A stretch of DNA of 12,460 nt, from NCBI GenBank assembly GCA_030145595.1, contig JAQYVG010000083.1, positions 1 to 12,460 on the forward strand, in the 5' to 3' direction. The position numbers were made by a program, and so were the translations under genes. The notes below the pieces were generated by a model. The model saw only the letters and a list, made by a program, of their open reading frames with translations, was not told the DNA's origin and did no database searches. This DNA comes from Desulfobacterales bacterium (lineage in GTDB: Bacteria > Desulfobacterota > Desulfobacteria > Desulfobacterales > UBA11574). Shown piece by piece: positions 1-7,500 of this stretch. Every line of letters begins with the position of its first letter. Within the stretch, counting starts at the first letter, position 1.

Positions 1-19
1 GACAACAAACAACTGACAC

Positions 20-37
20 ATTGAGTTTTAACTCAAT
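20..37. terminator. Palindrome just after the acyl-CoA dehydrogenase stop codon
   Basis: ATTGAGTT and AACTCAAT form an 8-bp inverted repeat around a TT centre, six bases beyond the stop codon of the minus-strand acyl-CoA dehydrogenase gene. As RNA it would fold into a stem of six or seven pairs. There is no clear U-tract after it on the minus strand, so it is only a possible end of the leftward operon; it could equally be a protein-binding palindrome. Confidence 0.35.
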
Positions 38-42
38 TAGGG

Positions 43-1197
43 TTATGGACGACGCTTGTCCTTTAAGATATGGTTGGATATGACTATCCGCTGTATTTCC
101 GAAGTCCCCTCGTAAATCGTAAAGACCCGGGCGTCCCGGTAAAAGCGCTCTACCGGATAATCCTTGATAAATCCATACCCGCCGTGCATCTGCAGTGCCT
201 TTGCAGTGACTCGATTCACCATTTCCGAAGCAAAAAGCTTGGCCATTGAAGCCTGAGCCGTATGGTTTACGCCCTTGTCTTTCATTGCGGCCGCTGAAAA
301 GGTCAGTTGCCGGGCCGCTTCTATTTCGGTAGCCATATCCGCAATCATCCAGCGCAAACCCTGGAACTTGGAGATCATCCGGCCGAACTGCTCTCTTGTT
401 TTGGCGTATTTTACGGCGGCGTCAAAGGCTGCCTGGGCAACACCGATCGACTGCGCCGCAATTCCGATACGTCCGCCGTCCAGCGCTTTCATGGCGATCT
501 TAAAACCGTCGCCTTCACCGGCAAGCAAGTTTTCAGCAGGCACCCGGCAATCGTTGAAGAAAAGATCGGTTGTATCAGAAGCACACAGCCCCATTTTGTC
601 TTCTGCGTTCCCTGCACTAAATCCCGGCGTATCCTTTTCAACCAGAAACGCGCTGATGCCGTGATGACGCTTACTCTCATCCGTGACGGCCGTGACGATG
701 GTCAACCCGGCATTGCTGCCCGAAGTTGTAAACCGCTTGGTACCGTTTAATATATAGCTGTCACCGTCCCGGACGGCCGCAGTCGATTGCATGGCGGGAT
801 CGGAGCCCGCATGGGGTTCGGTCATGGCAAAGGCACCGATAATATCCCCTCTGGCCAGCGGTTTTAAATATTTCTCCTTCTGTAGTTCAGTCCCCAATCG
901 ATATATGCTCTCGCAAACGATGGAATTATGAACGGACATGACAACAGCAGTTGAGGCACAAGAGTAAGCAATTTCGGAAAGAGCCAGCACATAGCTGACG
1001 GTGTCGGCACCGCTGCCTTCGTACTCAAAAGGGATCATCATGCCCATCAGGCCCAATTCGGCCATTTTTTTCAGGTTTTCAGCCGGAAACTCTTTGGTCT
1101 TATCGCGTTCTGAAGCGGTAAGGGCCACAACTTTCCTTGAAAATTCCCTGGCCATGGTCTGAATCATGATCTGCTCATCGGTAAGATTCACTGTCAT
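43..1197 (-). CDS. Acyl-CoA dehydrogenase (short/branched-chain type)
   Basis: FAD enzyme of 384 residues, the usual length for this family. It oxidises an acyl-CoA to the 2-enoyl-CoA and passes electrons to electron-transfer flavoprotein in the cytoplasm. The flavin-contact motif AFAMTEPHAGSD is at 122-133, the arginine-rich middle segment KTREQFG at 266-272, the QMHGGYG motif at 336-342, and the catalytic base is the Glu of IYEGTSEIQR (E363). The start is supported by a GGAG ribosome site six bases upstream. It is the last gene of a leftward set with thiolase, 3-hydroxybutyryl-CoA dehydrogenase and an XRE-cupin regulator, separated from the regulator by a 146-bp gap filled with a heptamer array. 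The neighbours suggest butyryl-CoA or isobutyryl-CoA as substrate; sequence alone does not settle chain length. Family assignment is firm, substrate is inferred. Confidence 0.93.
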   Translation of the reverse strand: MTVNLTDEQIMIQTMAREFSRKVVALTASERDKTKEFPAENLKKMAELGLMGMMIPFEYEGSGADTVSYVLALSEIAYSCASTAVVMSVHNSIVCESIYRLGTELQKEKYLKPLARGDIIGAFAMTEPHAGSDPAMQSTAAVRDGDSYILNGTKRFTTSGSNAGLTIVTAVTDESKRHHGISAFLVEKDTPGFSAGNAEDKMGLCASDTTDLFFNDCRVPAENLLAGEGDGFKIAMKALDGGRIGIAAQSIGVAQAAFDAAVKYAKTREQFGRMISKFQGLRWMIADMATEIEAARQLTFSAAAMKDKGVNHTAQASMAKLFASEMVNRVTAKALQMHGGYGFIKDYPVERFYRDARVFTIYEGTSEIQRIVISNHILKDKRRP

Positions 1198-1207
1198 AAA
1201 TCGCTCC

Positions 1208-1347
1208 GTTACGTGTTTCGAGTTGCGTGTTTCGAGTTACGAGTTACGAGTTGCGAGTTGCGGGTTGCGGGCTACGCGTTACGGGTTTAGAGTTTCGGGA
1301 CACCGGTATAACTCGTAACACGCAACCCGAAACACGTAACTCGTTAG
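1208..1347. repeat. Heptamer array GTTNCGN with a 31-bp inverted repeat
   Basis: From 1208 to 1298 there are thirteen consecutive 7-bp units of the form GTTNCGN (GTTACGT, GTTTCGA, GTTGCGT, GTTTCGA, GTTACGA and so on). After a short junction the array continues to 1347 in the opposite orientation (TCGTAAC, ACGCAAC, CCGAAAC, ACGTAAC). As a result 1208-1238 and 1310-1340 are reverse complements at 29 of 31 positions and could form a long hairpin in the mRNA between the XRE-cupin gene and the acyl-CoA dehydrogenase gene. The array runs from the XRE stop codon to the edge of the next gene's ribosome-binding site. Confidence 0.9.
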
Positions 1348-1895
1348 GGTCCGTAAACGACAACGATAAGCTCCGCTTTTTCTTTGCCGGTATTTTTTAA
1401 CTGATGCCGTATCCCCGCGTTGAAGTGCAGAGAATCACCTGTATCCAGACTATTTGCGTGGTCTCCTACAAGTACTTCGATCTTACCCGCCAGCACATAG
1501 ATGAACTCTTCGCCTTCATGCTGGTATCCGACGCCCTTGTGATCCTGCATGGCGTCAATCTCAACCTTGAAGGCCTTCAAGTGCTTGTTCTCCGCACCCG
1601 GCGTCAGGGTGGTATAAGCATAGCTGTCGGTACGTTTGGTATAGGCTCGGATGCGGCTCTTTAAACGCGTTTCCTCTTCCCTGAGGAAGAAACCCGAATC
1701 GATTTCTAAAGCCCTTGATATCTGCAGGAGGGTGCCGACAGGGGGGATCTCTTTGCCGGCCTCTATCTTTTTAAGATAATCGGTAGACAAACCGGTTTCA
1801 TTGGCCACCCTGTCGAGGGTCATTTTTTTCCTGACCCGCTCTTTTTTGATTTTTTTGCCCACCGGGACAAGAGCGCCGGCTTTCTTTTTCGCCAT
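1344..1895 (-). CDS. XRE-family transcriptional regulator with C-terminal cupin domain
   Basis: 183-residue two-domain regulator. Residues 14-70 are a Cro/CI-type helix-turn-helix (VGKKIKKERVRKKMTLDRVA, then GLSTDYLKKIEAGKEIPP). Residues 106-183 are a small cupin barrel with motif 1 around YQHEGEEFIYVLAGKIEV (His126, Glu130) and motif 2 DTGDSLHFNAGIRHQLKN (His164). The N-terminus is very lysine-rich. In this family the cupin is thought to sense a small ligand while the N-terminus binds DNA; the ligand here is unknown, and an acyl-CoA or carboxylic acid is only a guess from the neighbours. The gene starts 9 bp after the 3-hydroxybutyryl-CoA dehydrogenase stop, and its ribosome site AAGGAGG overlaps that stop codon, so the two are probably translationally coupled. 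Co-transcription would let it control its own metabolic operon. Confidence 0.9.
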   Translation of the reverse strand: MAKKKAGALVPVGKKIKKERVRKKMTLDRVANETGLSTDYLKKIEAGKEIPPVGTLLQISRALEIDSGFFLREEETRLKSRIRAYTKRTDSYAYTTLTPGAENKHLKAFKVEIDAMQDHKGVGYQHEGEEFIYVLAGKIEVLVGDHANSLDTGDSLHFNAGIRHQLKNTGKEKAELIVVVYGP

Positions 1896-1904
1896 GATTC
1901 CTCC

Positions 1905-2753
1905 TTAGTATTCGTAAAAACCGCGTCCCGTCTTTCTGCCCAGCCGGCCCGTCTCCACATATCTGCGCAGCAGCGGACAGGGGCGGTACTTGGAATCTTT
2001 GAATCCATCAACGAGGGTATCCATGATGGCCAGGCAGGTGTCCAGCCCGATAAGATCTGCCAGAGCCAAAGGGCCCATGGGATGATTCACTCCTAATTTC
2101 ATTACCGTATCGATGTCTTCCCGGGTTCCCACGCCGTGATACAGACAGTAAATTGCCTCGTTGATCATGGGCATGAGAATCCTGTTAGCGATAAAGCCGG
2201 GATAATCACCGGCCTCAGCCGGCGTTTTGCCGAATTTTATGGTTAGATCCCAGGTTGTTTTAAAGGTTTCTTCCGAGGTTGTCAGCCCGCGAATCACTTC
2301 AACCAGTTTCATCACCGGTACCGGGTTCATGAAATGCATCCCGATGACTTTTTCAGGCCGTTTGGTTTGGGAAGCAATGCGTCCGATTGGAATCGAAGAC
2401 GTGTTGGTGGCCAAAATCACCTCGGATCCACAGATCTCATCCAGGTCTTTAAAAATCTGAAACTTTACGGTTTCATTCTCGGTGGCAGCCTCAACCACAA
2501 AGTCGGCTGGCGCCATATCCTTCAGATCCACGGTAGTTCTGATGCGTCCCAGAATCTCATCCAGCTCCTTGCCGGTCAGCTTGCCCTTGTCAACACCGCG
2601 CTTTAAAATCTTTGTAATGGTTGCCAGACCGCGTTGCACAAACTCGGCCTTGATATCACTCATGATCACATCCAAGCCGCTTGCAGCAGCAACCTGGGCG
2701 ATTCCATTGCCCATCTGCCCGGCGCCGACAACACCAAATGTTTTTATTTCCAT
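1905..2753 (-). CDS. hbd: 3-hydroxybutyryl-CoA dehydrogenase
   Basis: 282 residues, typical for the single-domain bacterial enzyme. It oxidises (S)-3-hydroxybutyryl-CoA to acetoacetyl-CoA, or the reverse. The Rossmann motif GAGQMGNGIAQ is at 10-20, and Asp33 at the end of the second strand favours NAD(H) over NADP(H). The catalytic set is visible: Ser119 in NTSS, His140 in GMHFMNP, Glu152 in KLVEVI and Asn190 in FIANRIL; the His-Glu spacing of 12 matches the family dyad. The C-terminal helical domain ends in the usual GRKTGRGFYEY. The start has a GAGGAGAAAGG ribosome site. It lies 62 bp after the thiolase gene and 9 bp before the XRE-cupin gene on the same strand, so it is very likely in one transcript with them. 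The hbd symbol is used by family; paaH or fadB2 are alternative names. Confidence 0.94.
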   Translation of the reverse strand: MEIKTFGVVGAGQMGNGIAQVAAASGLDVIMSDIKAEFVQRGLATITKILKRGVDKGKLTGKELDEILGRIRTTVDLKDMAPADFVVEAATENETVKFQIFKDLDEICGSEVILATNTSSIPIGRIASQTKRPEKVIGMHFMNPVPVMKLVEVIRGLTTSEETFKTTWDLTIKFGKTPAEAGDYPGFIANRILMPMINEAIYCLYHGVGTREDIDTVMKLGVNHPMGPLALADLIGLDTCLAIMDTLVDGFKDSKYRPCPLLRRYVETGRLGRKTGRGFYEY

Positions 2754-2786
2754 ACCTTTCTCCTCATTGGTTTTTTTTATTCATCA

Positions 2787-2820
2787 TTCGATGTTGGACG
2801 TTCGATGTTCGATGTTCATC
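2787..2820. repeat. Short heptamer array TTCGATG
   Basis: Units TTCGATG, TTGGACG, TTCGATG, TTCGATG and a partial TTCATC follow one another with a 7-bp period in the gap between thiolase and 3-hydroxybutyryl-CoA dehydrogenase. The last partial unit contains the thiolase stop codon (2816-2818), so the array abuts, and slightly enters, the coding region. Next to it, at 2771-2778, is a run of eight T on the plus strand. Confidence 0.75.
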
Positions 2821-3991
2821 TTTTGACCAAAAGTGAGACGCCCTCACCGCCACCGAGACACAGGGAAGCTATCCCGGTTTTTTTATCCTGCCTGATCATT
2901 TCATGTAAAAGGGTGACAAGTAACCGGCAACCGCTGGCCCCGATGGGGTGCCCCAGGGCCACACTGCCGCCGTTTACGTTCACCTTGGCAGGGTCCAGTT
3001 CAAGTTCTTTTAATACAGCCGCCGTGGAACCGCTGAAGGCTTCGTTGATTTCAAATAGCTCGACGTCATCAATACTGATGCCTTCTTTTTCCAGGCACTT
3101 GGGAATGGACCAGATCGGGGCCACCAGAAGATACTTGGGATCCATTCCATAGGACGCCTGGGCCCCGATGGTGGCCATGATCCGGCAGCCCATTTCAACG
3201 GCCTTGTCCCTGGACATGACCACCACCGCAGCAGCACCGTCGCTGATAATGGAAGCGTTACCGGCGGTGCCGACGCCGTCCTTTTTAAAAGCGGGCTTCA
3301 TTTTTGACAAAAAATCATAGCTGGTTTCCTGAGGGCACTCATCTTCACTGAACAGGACGGGATCACCTTTCCGTTGAGGAATTTCGACAGGCACAATCTC
3401 GTCTTTAAACCGTCCCGCGCTGATGGCTTCAAGGGTCCGGCGGTAAGACTCGTCGGCAAATTGATCCTGATCTTTACGGCTGATATTATATCTTTCGCTG
3501 CAAAGCTCATTGGACATACCCATATGAAAATCGTTGACAATATCCCAAAGTCCGTCATGCACCATGTGATCCTCAATCTTACCCGGTCCCATGCGATATC
3601 CAAAACGCGCCTTCTCGAGGTAATAGGGCGCCATGCTCATATTTTCCATGCCGCCGGCAACCACAACATCGGCGTCACCCACCTGGATAGCCTGGGCCGC
3701 AAGCATCACTGATTTTAAGGCCGAACCGCAAACTTTATTGACCGTAATACATTCCACGGCCCAGGGTATATCAGCCATCAATGCGGCCTGCCTGGCCGGG
3801 TTCTGGCCGTAGCCGCACGGAAGCACCATCCCCATGATGACTTCATTCACCGCTTCCTTTTCGATTCCTGCCCTTTGAACGGCCGCTTCAATCACAACGG
3901 CACCCAGCTTGGTTGCCCCGATGCCGCTCAAGGAGCCGTTAAAATTGCCCAATGGCGTTCGCACCGCACTTACTATGACTGCTTCTTTCAT
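2816..3991 (-). CDS. Acetyl-CoA acetyltransferase (thiolase)
   Basis: 391 residues, full length for a homotetrameric-type thiolase. It cleaves acetoacetyl-CoA (or a longer 3-ketoacyl-CoA) with CoA, or condenses two acetyl-CoA. The nucleophilic Cys88 is in TVNKVCGSALK, the NEAF motif is at 316-319, His348 is in GHPIGASG, and the second catalytic Cys378 is in CLGGGEG. The substrate-loop motif is GTAGNASIISDGAAA, where many members have GNASGINDGAAA. The start is fixed by the ribosome site GGAGGAG six bases before the ATG. It is the first gene of the leftward set thiolase, 3-hydroxybutyryl-CoA dehydrogenase, XRE-cupin, acyl-CoA dehydrogenase, which makes acetoacetyl-CoA its likely substrate. I see no convincing sigma70 promoter upstream; the region is AT-rich and repeat-filled. 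Symbols atoB, thl or phaA could apply; I do not choose one. Confidence 0.93.
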   Translation of the reverse strand: MKEAVIVSAVRTPLGNFNGSLSGIGATKLGAVVIEAAVQRAGIEKEAVNEVIMGMVLPCGYGQNPARQAALMADIPWAVECITVNKVCGSALKSVMLAAQAIQVGDADVVVAGGMENMSMAPYYLEKARFGYRMGPGKIEDHMVHDGLWDIVNDFHMGMSNELCSERYNISRKDQDQFADESYRRTLEAISAGRFKDEIVPVEIPQRKGDPVLFSEDECPQETSYDFLSKMKPAFKKDGVGTAGNASIISDGAAAVVVMSRDKAVEMGCRIMATIGAQASYGMDPKYLLVAPIWSIPKCLEKEGISIDDVELFEINEAFSGSTAAVLKELELDPAKVNVNGGSVALGHPIGASGCRLLVTLLHEMIRQDKKTGIASLCLGGGEGVSLLVKR

Positions 3992-4369
3992 TGATCACTC
4001 CTCCATTTTTTTCTGAAAATATATAAGGGGTTGGAAAGTTTTTGCTGTAAGACCGCTCAATGGATAATCATATTTTAAACCGTGTGAACTCGTATATAAA
4101 GGTTCGTAAAGAAAGAACAGAATCTTTCGCTATAAAATTTATTATTTTGCTGAATGAACGGTGATCGCTTGCGATGATAGATTTTGGCAATACGTCTTTT
4201 CTTTCTAACGATCCTTAATATACTCAAACAGCACACGATTTAAAATCTGATCATCCATTTCGCTGTTTCTCAAAACATTATGGAAAAAACTCCCCGACTG
4301 CTGAAATATATAAAAAATTTACACTTCACAAAAAGAACACTTGATAACTGTTTTACACTAATAAAAACG
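3992..4369. other. Gene-free AT-rich gap upstream of thiolase
   Basis: No gene is supported here. The stretch holds the thiolase ribosome site (GGAGGAG, 3998-4004 on the minus strand), the large inverted repeat described separately, and many A/T runs. A 34-codon plus-strand reading frame begins at 4060 (MDNHILNRV...) and a related 17-codon minus-strand frame begins at 4258 (MDDQILNRV...), but neither has a ribosome site and both arise from the two arms of the inverted repeat. The motif CTGAAAATATATAA at 4013-4026 recurs as CTGAAATATATAA at 4301-4313. Confidence 0.6.
4060..4258. repeat. Large imperfect inverted repeat (fold-back element)
   Basis: The plus strand from 4060 (ATGGATAATCATATTTTAAA) and the minus strand from 4258 (ATGGATGATCAGATTTTAAA) align over about 65 bases with roughly three quarters identity, one 3-base gap and one 1-base gap; weaker similarity continues towards the centre. 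Near the middle is a small perfect hairpin, ATCGC-TT-GCGAT (4164-4175). The structure could be an old fold-back element or a diverged inverted duplication. It contains no recognisable gene. Confidence 0.65.
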
Positions 4370-4540
4370 TATTTTCAGTTCATAAATGAGGGATTTTTTC
4401 GTTGAGCAAGGCCGCACAAGGGTTTTCGCCTGAGGCGTACGTAAGTACGTCGCCCCGCCAAATACATGCGGGACAAGAGGGCGGAAACCCGCGGAGAACG
4501 CCGCTCATCGGAAAAATAACCATTTATGAGCTGAAAATAT
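4370..4540. mobile_element. MITE-like element with ~38-bp terminal inverted repeats
   Basis: The left end at 4370-4407 (TATTTTCAGTTCATAAATG, then a T-rich run ending GTTGAGC) is matched by the reverse complement of 4503-4539 (TATTTTCAGCTCATAAATG, ending GATGAGC), about 32 of 37 positions with one gap. Inside lie a second nested pair, GGGTTTTCGCC (4419-4429) and GGCGGAAACCC (4480-4490), and two small hairpins (GGCGTACGTA with TACGTCGCC, and CCCGC with GCGGG). The whole 171 bp can fold on itself and encodes no protein, as expected of a miniature inverted-repeat element. Its right edge touches the icmF stop codon at 4541-4543. Transcribed from icmF it would form a long hairpin followed by the U-rich run at 4362-4366, so it may serve as that gene's terminator. 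No target-site duplication is obvious. Confidence 0.75.
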
Positions 4541-7500
4541 TTACATGTTACGCCGATACTGCCCCCCCACATCATACAGCGCCTGGGTAATCTGGCCGAG
4601 AGAGCACACCTTGACGGCTTCCATAAGTTCGGCAAATATGTTGCTTCCGGACAGGGCAGCCTCCTGGAGACGCTGCAGGGCCGCAGGGGACCTCTTCTCA
4701 TGGTGCTTTTTGAAATCTTCAAGGCGCGCCAGCTGCGACTGTTTTTCGGTTTCGGTAGCCCTGGTCAGCTCGACGCTTTCAGACATCTGCTCGAGGTCGG
4801 CATCCGGATCACGAAACGTGTTCACACCGATGATGGGCAACTCTCCGGTATGCTTTAAATTCTCATAGTACATCGATTCGCCCTGAATTTTACTGCGCTG
4901 ATAGCCGGTTTCCATGGCCCCCAGGACACCGCCGCGCTCGGTAATCCGGTCAAATTCCATTAGAACCGCTTCTTCCACCAGCTGGGTCAGCTCTTCGACC
5001 ACAAAGCTTCCTTGGTACATGTTTTCATTCCCGGCCAGACCCCACTCGCGGTTAATGATCAGCTGAATCGCCAGGGCTCTCCGTACCGACTCATGGCTCG
5101 GGGTGGTAATAGCCTCATCAAAAGCGTTAGTGTGCAGGCTGTTACAGTTATCATATATGGCACAAAGGGCCTGAAGCGTGGTACGGATGTCATTGAACTG
5201 GATGTCCTGGCTGTGCAAAGAGCGCCCTGATGATTGGATGTGATATTTCAACATTTGGCTGCGCTCGGAACCTTTGTATTTTTGTTTTAAAGCAATGGCC
5301 CAGATGCGTCTGGCGACCCTGCCGATGACCGTATATTCGGGGTCCATACCGTTGGAAAAGAAAAAGGAGAGACTGGGTGCAAAGCTGTCTATAGACATCC
5401 CCCGCGACAGGTAATATTCCACATAGGTAAATCCGTTGGCCAGGGTGAGAGCCAGTTGGGTGATCGGGTTGGCGCCGGCTTCTGCTATGTGGTATCCCGA
5501 GATGGAAACCGAATAGAAGTTACGGATATTGTTTTCAATGAAATACTCCTGGATGTCTCCCATCATTTTCAGAGCAAATTCGATCGAAAATATACAGGTG
5601 TTTTGCCCCTGGTCTTCTTTCAAAATATCGGCCTGGACGGTACCGCGTACACTGGATAGGGTTTTGCTGCGAATGTCGCCGTACTCATTTGCGCTTGGGT
5701 CGCGCCCGTTTTCGGCTTTGAAGGCGTCGATTTGCTGGTCAATGGCGGTGTTTAAAAACATGGCCAGTATGATGGGTGCCGGGCCGTTGATGGTCATGGA
5801 AACCGATGTGTTAGGCGCACACAGTTCGAAACCGTCATACAGAACCTTAACATCGTCCAGGGTGCAAATACTGACACCGGAGGTGCCCACTTTACCATAA
5901 ATGTCGGGACGTCTGTCAGGGTCGTAGCCGTACAGGGTTACAGAATCAAAAGCCGTTGATAGACGTTTGGCTTCATAGTTTTCCGACAAAAGTTTGAATC
6001 TGCTGTTGGTTCTGGCCGGATCGCCTTCCCCGGCAAACATCCGGGTCGGATCTTCATCAATGCGTTTTAACGGAAAAACACCGGATGTAAACGGAAAATG
6101 TCCCGGTACATTTTCTTCCCGCAGCCAGGTGTATATTTCACCGGGGTCCTTGAACTTGGGAAGCGCAATCTTGGGAATTTTGGTATGCGACAGCGATTGA
6201 AAATAGAGCGGAACTTTTATTTCCCGGTTTCTAACCCGGTAGCTGAGTTCGTCTTTGGAGTAGGTTTTTTTGATCTCTTCCCATTCATCCAGAAGATCTT
6301 CCGTTTCTTTGTTCAGCAATCGTTCGGTGTTTTGAATCTTGGTTTTGAGCCGAGCCAAAAGATCAGAGGCGTCACCCTCCAAATCGTCACCGCTGAACGC
6401 TTGGGCGGTTTCTTTCAAATGCCAGATCTTGCGGACAGCTTCGGCCTGCTGTTTGGTCTGGTGATGATACTTTCTGACCGTGTCCGTGATTTCCGATAAG
6501 TAACGGATGCGCGGCGGCGGGATAATGATGGTTTTGGACGTGGATGTGCGAATATCGGTTTTAGGGAAGGAAGATTGAAAATGAACGCCGCATTTTTTTT
6601 CCAAGGCCTCTATGGCAGCATGATACAAGGCGGTAACGCCATCGTCATTGAATTTGGAGGCAACTGTTCCGTAGACCGGCATCTCGGCGGGTGATCGACC
6701 CCAGGCTTTACGGTTGCGCTGAACCTGCTTGCTGACATCCCGCACAGCGTCTTCACCCCCCTGCTTTTCAAACTTGTTAACCACAACCAGGTCGGCGAAA
6801 TCAAGCATGTCGATCTTCTCTAACTGAGAAGCGGCACCGAATTCGCTGGTCATCACATAAATCGATATATCCACCAGGGCGATGATACTCGAATCGCCCT
6901 GGCCGATACCAGCAGTTTCAGCGATAATAAGGTCAAACCCGGCCGCTTTAACAACCTCGATGGCTTCTTTGAGCACCAGCGGAATTTCCGTCTGTGAATG
7001 GCGGGTCGCCAGGCTGCGCATGTAAACCCTGGGGTTGTCGATGGCGTTCATTCGTATTCTGTCGCCCAAAAGTGCTCCCCCGGTTTTGCGCCGGGAAGGA
7101 TCACAGCTGACAACTGCTATGTTTATACCTTTAATATCATTAAGAATTCGTAGAATAAATTCATCGGTCAACGATGATTTTCCGGCACCGCCGGTCCCGG
7201 TAATTCCAATGACAGGACTTTTGCGATGGCCGATCTTTTTCTCCAGCGCGGATCTAAGGCGGTCAAGATGGCCGTTTCCCTTGGTCTTGGCCTGTTCAAC
7301 CGCAGTAATAAGGTTTGCGACCAAATATTTATCATCCGTAGACAATCTGTCGACGTCAAAGTTTTCCGTCTGAACCGTAGAAAAATCCAAATGTTGAAGC
7401 ATGTGGTTAATGATGCCTTGCAGTCCCATTCTGGAGCCGTCTTCGGGGGAATATATCTTGGTTACGCCGTAGGCCTCCAGTTCTCTGGTCTCCGTGGGTA

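Noticed and set aside
4060..4164. A 34-codon plus-strand gene (MDNHILNRV...)
   Set aside because: It has no ribosome site and no recognised family, and it lies in an arm of an inverted repeat; kept only as an observation.
4562..4568. Seven-base G run in icmF as a frameshift or phase-variation site
   Set aside because: The frame is intact and the C-terminus looks normal; seven bases is modest and would affect only the last nine residues.
4375..4722. A 115-codon minus-strand open frame across the MITE-like element
   Set aside because: It overlaps the icmF 3' end in another frame and the element's inverted repeats; no protein family is visible.
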